64,000 nt of DNA from Dreissena polymorpha (taxonomy: Eukaryota; Mollusca; Bivalvia; Myida; Dreissenidae). Made by a program: the position numbers and the translations under genes. Positions within the stretch are counted from its first letter, which is position 1. Every line of letters starts with the position of its first letter. Positions 23,156 to 33,718 of the stretch are shown here, in pieces. The DNA is taken from NCBI RefSeq assembly GCF_020536995.1, contig NC_068359.1, positions 123,841,272-123,905,271 on the forward strand, written 5' to 3'. The notes below the pieces were generated by a model. It saw only the letters and a list, made by a program, of their open reading frames with translations. It was not told where the DNA came from and did not search any database.

Positions 23156-23802
23156 GGACATACACCAGGGGTACTTGTTTAGTGTCCTCGTCCTTTTTGA
23201 CGAAGGCGTGGATGGTGAAGAGCTGGTAGAATGGGCTTTTTACCACCTTAAAAGTTCCGTCTAGGAACCATCTACGAGCTTCTTTAAGTTGGGCGAGTTG
23301 ATTCGCCGTACCGAAGATGATATGGCGTTGATCACCCACACGCACGTCTTCCACCAAGAAGTCTTCGCCGATGAAGTCTATGTCGAGCTGCGAGATATAT
23401 AATACAATACAATTAATATTATAGTTTTTATTATTGTTTATTGATATTATTATTATTATTATTATTATCACTTCGCAACCTTGCTACGGATGCTACAGGT
23501 CCAGTAGGTCCTTGTACCATCGCTACACTGAAATATTACAAGAAATTATTATTATTTTTAATTTTTATTGTATTATTATTATTAATTATTATTATTAATT
23601 ATTATTAATGATTATTATTAATTATTATTAATGATTATTATTAATAATTATGATTTATATTTGGAATCGTTCTTATTTTGAAATCTTATTATTTTGAATT
23701 CTTCAAATAGTATTAACATCATTATTATGCATAATATACGTACCCTTGCAGTGTATGTGTAGCCATCACTGCTTATCAGCTTGTTGCCGCCTCGCTTACT
23801 TC
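23064..23802 (-). mobile_element. FLYWCH zinc finger / MULE transposase gene remnant
   Basis: On the minus strand three exon-like pieces are readable. 23744-23802 encodes SKRGGNKLISSDGYTYTAR, ending at a GTACGT donor. 23471-23527, after ATTTCAG, encodes CSDGTRTYWTCSIRSKVAK; together these two form a FLYWCH-type zinc finger. From 23387, after a CGCAG acceptor, comes LDIDFIGEDFLVEDVRVGDQ, then QLAQLKEARRWFLDGTFKVV and YQLFTIHAFVKKDEDT. WFLDGTF carries the first catalytic Asp of MULE transposases. The remainder of the transposase is absent. The second exon reaches a stop unless spliced, and joins between the pieces are uncertain. It could be a transposon fossil or part of a domesticated gene. 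Confidence 0.65.
23440..23645. repeat. ATT/AAT microsatellite tracts
   Basis: (ATT)n runs at 23443-23470 and again at about 23545-23645 flank the FLYWCH exon piece and produce low-complexity Ile/Asn frames with no coding value. Confidence 0.8.
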
Positions 23803-24196
23803 CTTATAAATTCATCCTACATTATTGGACTTAAAATAATTCATGACATTGTTTACAGTAAAAATATATAAAAAAAACAACAACATAAGGACCTAATCAT
23901 TCATAATAACGATAATATTTGAAATGACCGATATCACGCAGTGTGTAATTAATGTCACATTGTTTTGCTTACAAATAAAATTAAATTTGAAATTTATTTT
24001 TGCAAACAACCTTAGTTTCAAACTTTTAATTATATGATAATCTTGATGACAGACTGAATCAATATGTAAAATATTCCAACGAAAACAATAATGTATGAAG
24101 TGATATATAGACATCAAAATGAAATTCAAAAACTGGGGCTTGGTCAACTGTTTTTAGTATATATAGGTTTAATTGTATTTGTTTGTTGCAAAAAGA

Positions 24197-24405
24197 ATTC
24201 ATTAATTCAATAATTATAATTGTTTACTTTGTAACATACTATTCCACTTAAAATGCTCATCAAAGAACATCAAAGGTGTGCTTTTACTCAATTCATTAAT
24301 ACAATAGTTATAATTGTTTAATTTGTACACAAATGTAACATACTATTCCATTTAAAATGACCATCAAAGAACATCAAAGCTGTGCTTTTACTCAATTTTT
24401 CAATG
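24197..24405. repeat. two-copy tandem duplication, ~110 bp
   Basis: ATTCATTAATnCAATAnTTA and ACATACTATTCCA(C/T)TTAAA, followed by ATCAAAGAACATCAAAG, appear twice in direct order, the second copy slightly longer. Confidence 0.7.
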
Positions 24406-24660
24406 AGCTCGATTAATACAAGAAAAATTTCAGGGACTTATAAAAACAATTATAATTAGATCTATTTAATTGGTAAAATTCGTTAGAGGCTTCCCTAAAC
24501 AACCATATAAATTAATTAATTAATATTTTAATCAGTCAGGACTCCACTTACATCAATTTTTTGACAGATAAAATGCACTCAATTTTAATACTTATTGATA
24601 AAGTGATTCTTTTTTCACTTTATTACAAATAACTACTGCTAATATACATTTACATATTAT

Positions 24661-24765
24661 GCAGACGTTGCACCCCCAAAATGGGGGTGAAACGTCTAGG
24701 GAGGAAACGTCTGGGGAGGAAAACGTCTTGGGGGGGGGGGGAAACGTCTGCCACCCATTACGACA
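24661..24765. repeat. AACGTCT-G-run repeat with CCCCCAAAATGGGGG palindrome
   Basis: GCAGACGTTGCACCCCC / GGGGGTGAAACGTCT form an inverted pair, followed by GGGAGGAAACGTCT twice and a G12 run, then GAAACGTCTGC. This reads as a short foldback plus minisatellite. Its similarity to a TIR element is only suggestive. Confidence 0.5.
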
Positions 24766-25807
24766 CTGATATCTCTGGAAATATTGCGACTTAAACAAGA
24801 AATATCTTTTAAAAATATATTTTGCTTATATCATGACTTTGAAAAATTCAGATAATTTACTTTTCTAAATAATGAAATTGGAAAAAAATATTTTTTCTTC
24901 CACTTGCTAGTCGCATATCCGCCGCATTAAATGTTCGTAATGAAGTGCACGTATATATTTATATGTTCAAACCACTCAGTTGTGCTAAAAGATTAAAAAA
25001 ATATACTACGTCAGATAACAACATATGGGTTCGCACATGGCGTATTATGAATTTGTTTGTTTTGCCATCGAAATTGTTGATATGTTAATATATGGTTAAG
25101 ATGCTGTTTTCTTTCCACACATTCAAACCACACCTTTAGATCCGCGTAATGTGAAAATGGATCTTCTGGCGTATGCAGCAGTCTGATCAGGCACTATATG
25201 CTGTCCGTTATTAAATGACGCAAGGTTTTGTTGCCTCATTCTTGAACAAACTGATCGGATTTTCATAGAAAATTGAAATAATACTGTGTTTTAATAGCAA
25301 ACTTGTCGGTAGCATATTCCGGCTTTCAGGAACGATTTTCAGACAGACGTACGTCACACACGTGTGGTTAGATAATTTAATGATTCCCCTTATCATGACA
25401 CTAAACTATTTCATCATTTTTTTCTCACAATGCAAATTTTTGGCATTTACCGATAGGTTTTCATTCATTTTATTTCTTATAATTCGTGGTATTTTTATCT
25501 TGAAAGCAATGCTGTGTTGTCAACATACGGTTTTGTTCGATAGTCCATTCTATTTTTCCATGATGATTTACTGTCCAATCACTGACCATGAAATTCTGCG
25601 AGAAAAGTGTAACTTGGCCAAAATTTGTTGTTATGTATCGCATTAATACGCTGAGAGTGGTCCGGATATCCCTTAACTGAACAGAGAACATGGCTACATT
25701 GTATGCATGTACACTGTACAACGACATTGTGATGTGGCCAATATATGGGGGATTTCTCTCAAACCAGCCAATGGCATAATCGGATTCATTCATTCGGGTC
25801 TACTAGC

Positions 25808-27036
25808 GCTCGATTGGTCATTGTCGGCTCGGGTACTACTAACATGTACCCCGGGTAAACTTATATGGTGAACCACTTGGGTCGAAAGTCAACAAGACCT
25901 TATAGGTAAAAAGATAAATGTACGTCGACTTAAAATATGTACGTCGACGTACAAAAATTGTACTTAGACGTACAAATATGAAATACACTTCGACGTTTAT
26001 ATTTGTACGTCGAAGTACAATTTGTACATCGACGTATATTTTTGTACGTCGACGTACCAATTTTCTGAACAGCCAATCAAGACACTCGTCTCTTGAGCCG
26101 TTTTTCCTTCAGATTTATTCATAATAAATGTTTAAAATCTTTTTTTTTTAATCGAGGACAAAATGAATAAAAAAATCAAAATTGAAAAAACAAAGTATTT
26201 AAAATAAGTATCTATTTGACGGTATTTATTCTAAAATCGGTTTAAGTAATAAATATCATACACTTTATTAGACAGCCGGCCGATGTCTGATCTATACGTC
26301 ATAACTTGACGCACAAAGGAATAGGGATCACCACAGCAGGTTGCTAATACACAGTGTAGACTTCCGCTGTTTTATTTTGGTAACACGATTGTTTAGAAAG
26401 CATAGGCCAAATAGTATGGAATCAAATTTTGAAATAAAAATCGTATAAAGAGTCTGTTTGACATGCGGATCAAAGCAACAGATGTACGGGGTCTTCTGAT
26501 TGGCTAACACTCAAGGGTCGGTAAAAATTGTACGTCGACGTACAATTTTGTACGTAGAAGTACAAAATAATGTACGTCGACGTATATATTGTACGTCGAC
26601 GTATATTTCTCTTTTTACTTAGTAGATCTTGTTGACTTTTGACCCAAATGGTACGTCATAAACTTAAGTATACTTACATGTACCCTGGGTACGGTAAAAA
26701 TACAAAACGTAACCGGGAATTTTAACGCTTAATCGGTTGTTGTCGGCTATTTTTGAAAATTAATTATGTTCATATATATGTCCATTTTCTGTTAAATGGC
26801 CTCTATGTTATCGAAACTCATACTAAAAAATCATGTTGATGCAGTTTTTAATAGAAGATCCATTACGGTATTGGCAGCGCGTTTTACGACATCGGATTTT
26901 GGGCGGGAATAAAACTCGGGTACATTCTAATATCGGCCTGAAACGTTTTAGTACATTTACCGTACCCGGGTAAGTATACTTACATGTACCCGGGCTGCAT
27001 GTAAGTAGTACCCGAGCCGACAATGACCAATCGAGC
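25808..27036. mobile_element. Mutator-like MITE, 9-bp TSD, interrupted copy
   Basis: The ends GCTCGATTGGTCATTGTCGG and its exact inverse are followed inward by GCTCGGGTACT and GTACCCCGGG-type motifs, giving TIRs longer than 30 bp. TCTACTAGC flanks it at 25799-25807 and 27037-27045. Alignment by eye with the sister copy at 46262-46699 shows it is the same ~430-bp element plus an insertion at 25864-26658. Long TIRs plus a 9-bp TSD fit Mutator-like elements. Non-coding. Confidence 0.8.
25864..26658. mobile_element. 795-bp nested element with GTACGTCGACGTAC palindrome arrays
   Basis: Inverted ends (ACTTGGGTCGAAAGTCAACA left; TGTTGACTTTTGACCCAAAT right) are flanked by TAAACTTA at 25856-25863 and 26659-26666. 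The sister MITE at 46262 lacks this block, giving an independent empty site. Just inside both ends are arrays of variants of the 14-bp palindrome GTACGTCGACGTAC (left 25919-26060, right 26528-26610). Non-coding; Arg/Thr-rich frames there come from the palindromes. Confidence 0.8.
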
Positions 27037-27045
27037 TCTACTAGC

Positions 27046-28004
27046 GGGAAATGTCCCCAATATTTTATTGGCTGTTTATAAAGGTCTTTAAAGACGAAAA
27101 GCTGGGTTAGGCAGCTACGCCTAAAAAATGTGGTCATTGACGGAAAGATGTCTCGATATTTCATGATCGATATTGGTCTACCTTCTTATAGACGAGCCAG
27201 CTAATATTGTCCTATTTTAAGGAATTTCAATATGACAATATACAACATATTGCTGTGACATTGACCTATGACTGGTCGAGTGGTTTCCTTCTTTGAAGGT
27301 TTCGAATGGTACCAGAAGAATAACCAGATTCGTGTTCGAAAACTCATCTATGTATAAAAACACACACACTTTTACACTTTCGTCTTCTGTGGCTCAAAGG
27401 ACAAATACATTCATGTTTGGTTCTTAAAAAATGCGAGCTGTGGTTTATAGACGTGGGCGTACTATAAGCTTTGTAACATGGTGATGTGACTATTTATTTG
27501 TATAATTAAACCATAATCCTGCCGACGTTGCACACTTCGTCATGATCGATTGAAATAGAAGCTTTTGTTTTTTCTAAATAATTAAATTCTTTTCATGTTA
27601 TTCAAATTTATAAATGTAAACCATGTGTAAAAAGTTGATTATTTAGAAAATAACATGGAGTTTCACAGAGAAACGTACACACTTCCAGATGTGGAAGGAG
27701 TTAATTTGTGTATTCAGGGTCTGTCGTTAAACGAGAGGAAACACCACACGTGGTGTAAGCTATCTTGGTCGTTAAAAATTTCAAAGAAGAAAGTGATACA
27801 TGTTTGGCAAACAAAATGTTGACATGAACTCGTTTATACAAATACAATAAAATGCGATAAGTCAGACAAATAAAGTAAAAAATGCTTTATACAAAATTTA
27901 TATGCTCAAAATTGAAAAGAAGATGTTCATATATGCCTTCTTTCGACATTCTCTAGTAATGTAAATTGGTGGGCTTGGTTTGAACACGGAGTCCGTGGTT
28001 TGAA
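27046..28004. other. intergenic sequence, nothing recognised
   Basis: AT-rich with no long frame. A partial GTTTGAA-bearing stretch at 27978-28004 supplies the left TSD of the next element. Confidence 0.4.
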
Positions 28005-30387
28005 CAAAGACCTATAGATAACACAGATTGGAAACTTCGCGCCTTATCGGGCTATCTCTCGGCGGGGTCACGTGGTCGAGAAACCGATAAGTACACTGAG
28101 GATCAGCAGACGATTTATTCCATGAATCAATCGGAGTAGTCCGGAGATAGCCGGTGTATCACGATTGCGATAAGATAGCGACGCGTCAGTAGCAACGGCT
28201 ACGATTATCGAGCAAAGTTATGCGAAAATGTTACGGCGCTATGAAAGGCGGTTGTAACTTGGTCAATAATGATCCGATTTTTAAAAAATAAAGTTTCATA
28301 GAAACATGAGTAATTATGTTATTTTTAATAAAATCTCGATTTTATTTACCTACACTAAGAATTTATAATGCCGCGATCGTTGAAGAAATAGCGCTAAGAA
28401 CTTCCAAATCGCGGCGAGAATGCTGTTGAATAGTTTATTTGAAAGGCTTTTGCTGATAAAATGTTCTTGTATAATTTGGTATTTCAAACAGTTAAAACCT
28501 TATAAAATATTATTATTTCAAAACGGATAGATATATGTGGACACATAGATCTAGGTCTCTGATTAAAACAACATTACAGTATAATAAATGCTATGATCGT
28601 TCGCTCCAAAAACGGTTTCAGTTAGACTAATTTCAATATTGATTGTGTAGATTTTTTCAATTGTTTAATTCTCTTTTTATTTAGATCTTATTCATGAGTT
28701 ATAGGTTGTTAAAGTTTTGTTTGTAATCCAGTTTTTTTTTCTTTTGGTAATTAAATTAAGGTTTCAGTATCGTGGGCTAGGATTTCGCGAAAAGAAAAAA
28801 AACAACATTTCACGCGCGTGTTAATCGTCGGATCAATTAGCGAACTGAAGAAGATGCTTTGTGTGTTTTTTCTTTATTCTTGAGAATTAATTAAAAGAAG
28901 GGATCCTAACTTCAATTATCAGTTTGCGTTGTTGATTGATTTTAATTGTGTGATCAGTGGCCGCGGCCGGCGAATTATAGTCAGCTCACAGCTTTTGTTT
29001 GTGTTTTAATAGTAATCTCACAGCTATCTGTTAAAATATGTTTGTATATTAACTTGCATGTGTAACATTGACAGGAAAACTGGTAATACTAATAAAAGAT
29101 ATTAAATGAGAATTTAAACCCATACATTGTACTTTCATCTTGTTTTTTATTCATACCAAGATAAACATATTACCCAGAATAAAAATCTTATTTCTTCGAT
29201 TTGAGGTGAATAATGACGAAGTTTTTCTCAATGAACCAAAGCACCTTTAACGACATGTGTGTATAATAGGGTAAAAGAGCTTAAAATTGTACCATCTTTG
29301 TACAAGGCCAAAATCCTTTAAAATGAACATTTTCCTCCAGTTTAGTTTATTCATACCTAGATTAACATATCACCAAGCATAAAAATCTTACTTAATCTAT
29401 TTTGGATGAAAAATGAAAAAGTTTATCAAAAAGAACAAAAACACGTTTTTCAGCAATCTTGTACAACAGAAGAAAAGAGCTTAAAATTGTACCAACATTG
29501 TATAAGGCCAAATACTTAAAATTGATTATTTTCTTCTGGTTTGTTTAAATCTATACTTAGATTAACATCTTGCCTAGCATAAAAATCTTACTTCAACGAT
29601 ATGGGATGAGAAATAGAAAAGTTTGTCAAAAAGAAACAAACCACTTTGGCGACAGGTGTGAAAAATGATTGAATGGAATAACAGTATAAAATAGTACAAA
29701 TTGTACAAAGGCAAAATCCTTTAAAATACCTCATTTTCGTCTACTTTTTATAAATCATACATAGATTAACATCTCACCTTGCATAAAAATCTTACGTTAT
29801 CAATATGTGATGCTTAATGAAGATGTTTAAAAAAAAATGCTTCGGGCCTTTTAATTTTTCAAATATCGAAAATGAACGAATCCAGTGTTCTCTTTCAAAT
29901 TCCGATAAATTAATAATTAATTAGAATAATAACTACCAAAACCTAAAGAATTATTAACACAGAAAATAAATACTTATATTTAATCACACAAAAAATATTC
30001 AATATGTCTTTTTTCGGCGACCGACTTTGCTCACTACGCGAAGTTCGTAACGTTGCGCTTTCAGACATTCATTGCTCTGCAAACTGACAACCGAGCGCTA
30101 AAACACTAATTAACACATTAAGATTGTTAATAACAATATCAATATAATATAAAATACCAGATCATGCTCAGAATACCCTACGACAACAAATATTAACGAC
30201 TAATTACGAAGAATAATTGATTGCTTTATAACAAAATGGCCGACAGTAGCTGGAACAGGGAAGAATCTACAGGTACACCGGCATCTCCAAAATCAATGTC
30301 ACGTGACCCGCGTCCATCGTTAGATATTATCGCATATCGCTATCGCGAAGAGCAGAGTTTCCAATCTGTGTTATCTATAGGTCTTTG
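28005..30387. mobile_element. 2.4-kb hAT-like element with CAAAGACCTATA ends
   Basis: The ends CAAAGACCTATAGATAACAC, continuing AGATTGGAAAC, match exactly in inverse (~31 bp). GTTTGAA flanks at 27998-28004 and 30388-30394. CAAAG fits the YARNG start of hAT elements, and a 7-bp duplication is near the usual 8. The interior is AT-rich with a ~200-bp tandem array (29140-29840). Near the right end a short frame starts ATGGCCGACAGTAGC (30235), the only coding-like trace. No transposase domain was recognised. Confidence 0.75.
29140..29840. repeat. ~200-bp tandem array, about 3.4 degenerate units
   Basis: Units start near 29150, 29349, 29550 and 29752 with TTCATACC(A/T)AGAT(A/T)AACAT, followed by GCATAAAAATCTTAC. 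Each full unit also has an AATTGTAC-type and a CCAAAATCCTTTAAAAT-type block. The array is internal to the 28005 element. Confidence 0.75.
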
Positions 30388-30541
30388 GTTTGAAGCCGGG
30401 TTTGAAGCCCTCTGAAACTTAGCCTTCAAAAAGTGTAGGCTGTTTGAGGAAACTATATTATTGGCTATTTTGAAAATATATTGTGTCCGGGCAATTCCTT
30501 GTAATCTTCACTACACGTTACAGCTGCACATATACATCGGT

Positions 30542-30579
30542 CAAAGACCTATAAAATACATGTATTTTATAGGTCTTTG
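30542..30579. mobile_element. 38-bp palindromic element flanked by CATCGGT
   Basis: A perfect 19+19 palindrome, CAAAGACCTATAAAATACA and its inverse, begins and ends with the 12-bp terminus of the 28005 element. The seven bases on each side are identical (CATCGGT, 30535-30541 and 30580-30586), as expected of a TSD. There is no internal sequence at all. Confidence 0.7.
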
Positions 30580-30586
30580 CATCGGT

Positions 30587-31219
30587 TAACATGCTGTAAG
30601 GTCTCGTGCGAAGAACGACTGGCTAGTGTGTTATCTGAAGCAAAAAGAGTGAATCTTCGATCGCTTGATTACAAAGCCAGTACGTTAACACACCATCCAC
30701 AAGAAAAATAGCCGATTTACAAACGAATATGTACAATAGACACAAATATATCACATCCAAAACCGTTTGACTGATAAATCCATCCCTTATCGACTTCCGA
30801 AAATAAGTAGTCGTTGGAGTATTAGACTAAGTCGTCTGCTGAGGCGCCAATAACATGCGTAAAAGTGCACGTTTTTAATTTATGTTGCTCTGTTTTAAAA
30901 CAAAAAAATAAATGGTAAGAGCATGTTTATTCAGATGGATACTTTATTGAAATATTCCATAATCCAATGGTTTTTATATATGCCAAGAATGAGTTCAAGT
31001 ATGACGTTAACGTTTACAATTAGTTTTCGCGAGTGTAGCCGGTTCAGATCATGTCAGATTGTCAATCGTAGTTTTGTCTGCGTTACATTCTCCGTTTTTT
31101 TAAATTATGATATTAATATTTTATAAAACTTGCGTATTTCCAAAGTCATAAAATCCTAGTAATGCCACTAACACATTTACGATGTTAATGAGGACTGTGC
31201 TATATCTTGTCTTGCAGTA
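30587..31219. other. intergenic sequence, nothing recognised
   Basis: No TIR, RNA or recognisable frame was found. Confidence 0.4.
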
Positions 31220-31223
31220 TTAA

Positions 31224-31732
31224 AGGGATCTTTTCACGCTTTGGTAAATTGACAAAATTGAAAAAAGTTGTTTCAGATTCGCAAATTTTCGTTTTAGTTA
31301 TGATATTTGTGAGGAAACAGTAATACTGAACATTTACCATGGTCTAATATAGCCATTATATCCATCTTTTGACGATTTTAAAACCTAAAAATTATAAAGC
31401 GTTGCAACGCGAAACGATTGAATAATTTGGAGAGTTCTGTTTTTGTCGTTAAATTTTGTGAAACTACGAAGATTGCTTATATAAGGTATAAAATACTTCA
31501 TGTATATGTACTCGGCGGAATAGCTCAGTAGGCTTAAGCGTTTTTACTTCAGGACTCTGGCAGGACACCAGGGGTCACTGGTTCGAAACCTGGTCCGGGC
31601 AATGTTCTTTTCCTTTTTTTAATTTTATTCTTGATTTTTTACTGGAGCTTTTACGATCCAATGTTTACATTTATCGATATAAAGCATTTAATGAATAAGT
31701 AAAAAAATGCCAAAATCTGTGAAAAGGCCCCT
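31224..31732 (+). mobile_element. TTAA-flanked MITE carrying a tRNA-like sequence
   Basis: The ends AGGGATCTTTTCACGCTTTG and GTGAAAAGGCCCCT are inverted repeats flanked by TTAA at 31220-31223 and 31733-31736, as in piggyBac-type insertion. A tRNA-like block sits in the middle (31513-31603). I recall close relatives of this sequence as common in bivalve genomes. Confidence 0.75.
31513..31603 (+). other. tRNA-like Pol III module inside the MITE
   Basis: The A box is AATAGCTCAGTAGGC and the B box CTGGTTCGAAACCTGG, with TCCGGGCA following as an acceptor-like 3' side. The variable region is longer than in a normal tRNA and the acceptor stem does not pair cleanly, so I treat it as a tRNA-derived promoter module and not a working tRNA gene. 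Confidence 0.55.
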
Positions 31733-31832
31733 TTAAGGTTCATGTTAAGTGCCAAAATGAACCCACATAGAAGAAATTGAAAAATATAAAAATGATCAGT
31801 TATACCCAAAATAAATTAATGAAATGTACATA

Positions 31833-32818
31833 CTGGTCGTGTACGTAATTCCGGCCTGTACGTAAAAAATCGGCCACCTGTGTTAAATCATTTTCATGAT
31901 CTTAGCATACACATTTTGCTGATTTATATTAAAATCAATTTAAAAACCGACCCTTTTCTCAATATTTTGCACATTGAAGAAGCATATCACTGTGAACTTT
32001 TATATCACAATGTCACAATTGAAGGACGATATTTTTGTCATGTGGAAAAAGTGACATTCTCAATGTTTGTATTACTTATATTTATATAAGAAACAAATAT
32101 ATTTGTTAAAATTGTTATTTTTTATCTAATAAACTTTAACTAAGGTATTTTCAATTAATTGTATAAAAACATATATCAAAACATAAAAATTAGGACCAAA
32201 TATATACTTTTTAAATATATGAATTACCTCCCTTGATTAGAATAATAATAGGTTATTTGTTGTACAAATAAATACAAGCGTTTACTAAAAATCGACAATA
32301 AAGTAAACTGTTTATACAAAATGTGTTAAATTTCTTAGCTGTATTATTTTTTTGTATAAAACATATTAAAAACAAATAGTTTTTAGGAATTTGCAGTTGC
32401 CAATTGAGAGTGATTGTTCACTATATTTATTAAGTTAGGTAGGGGGAGTAACTGGTATATAATGTCGCATATATTTTAAGTTTCAAGTGAAAAAAAATTG
32501 TTTGTGTAAACCTTTATTAATACTCCTAAAATGAGGACATTTGTCTAAAGATATTGCTTTGTAATTTTACCTGCAGATTAAACTAAAAGGTGGCCGATTT
32601 TTTAGGTACAATTGCCCTATGAAAATTGATAGTTTATATGTCATTAATTTCTGTTCATAAAAGTAACATACACTGATCTAATTCTATTGAAATTTTCATG
32701 CTAGATGAGTTTTGAACCCAGGATTATATATGTGAAGTTTAGTTTCAACCAGTTGCCTAAAACAAAAGATTTTGTTAAAATAGTCCCAAAAGTGGCCGGA
32801 ATTACGTACACGACCAGT
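31833..32818. mobile_element. TA-flanked TIR element (mariner-like insertion), ~1 kb
   Basis: CTGGTCGTGTACGTAATTCC, continuing GGCC, at the left is inverted at the right, with TA on both outer sides. A second inverted pair lies inside: AAAAAATCGGCCACCT (31866) against AGGTGGCCGATTTTTT (32588). It is AT-rich with no transposase seen. The TA duplication fits Tc1/mariner-type insertion, but family assignment is weak. Confidence 0.65.
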
Positions 32819-33200
32819 ATGGTTAAAATAATTACATATTATTTCCATATATGTATAAATAAAAAAACAAAAAACAAATCTAAGTAGTAATGTCATTATT
32901 AGCAAAAATATTCCAATTTATGGCAAATTCTCAAATTCATTAAAAAACACTCACATGAACCAAATAAAACCACTAACAGTATAGGTCAGTTATATTTAAG
33001 GTACTACTACCATTGAATTGCGTCAATGAAGCCCCACAACAACACTATGCGTATTTCACGCGAGTTTATCACACGAGTTGCTATTTATAGATTTTGGAAG
33101 AAGTCTAAGTTTCCACTTGCATAGCATGCGATCAAGAGGAGTTATGATGTAATAAAATATATTTCATGAAACTATATCATTTTCCTATTATCTCCATAAC

Positions 33201-33711
33201 CAGTGATTTTTTTTGCTTTTATTTGTTACGGCCTGTGCCATTTGAATTGGGAAAATTAGCGGGATAAACCATGAAATTGGGAAAAATAGCGCGATAAACC
33301 ATGAAATTGGAAAAATTAAGCATTATAAATATGATCATAAGTAACAACATTAAAATTGTTTAAAAGTGCATCTTCAGGGGTTTTTCTAGCCATTTTTGGA
33401 AAAGGAGTCTGGTCACATTGGGATTGTTTTAATTGATAAGAGTTGCAAATTCGGGAATGATTTATCGACGAAAAGGACTAAATTAAAGTTATATATTTTG
33501 CAAGAAGGTTTAAATAAATAGTTGATATCTAGAGTTACGAAATAATAAGGCAAAAGAAACTTCTTTCTTAATTAAAAAAAAAAAAAAAATTGGGGGGGGG
33601 GGATTGGGCTTTTTGGGGGAAATTTTGGTAAGCTTTTTGGGAAAAAACATTGATTTTTGCCATTGGGAATCAGCCGAAAATCGGCTGTAATTTTAAGCAA
33701 AAAAATCACTG
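33201..33711. mobile_element. hAT-like MITE, TSD ATAAC
   Basis: CAGTGATTTTTTTTGCTT and AAGCAAAAAAATCACTG are inverted ends, flanked by ATAAC at 33196-33200 and 33712-33716. Inside are repeats of AAATTGGGAAAA with GCGATAAACCATG, and a segment starting CAGGGGTTTTTCTAGCC (33374) related to the right end of the 4521 MITE, suggesting a composite. A G10 run lies near 33592. Confidence 0.75.
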
Positions 33712-33718
33712 ATAACGC

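Larger units (their letters stand above)
23803..25798. other. AT-rich intergenic sequence with two small repeats
   Basis: Apart from the 24.2-kb duplication and the 24.66-kb GGGG(A)GGAAACGTCT repeat listed separately, I recognise no gene or element. Short frames around 25470-25793 resemble no known family. Confidence 0.4.

Noticed and set aside
25918-26124. Arg/Thr-rich frames on both strands
   Set aside because: They are translations of the GTACGTCGACGTAC palindrome arrays, not genes.
31513-31603. Functional tRNA gene
   Set aside because: A and B boxes are present but the acceptor stem does not pair properly, the variable part is too long, and it is embedded in a MITE.
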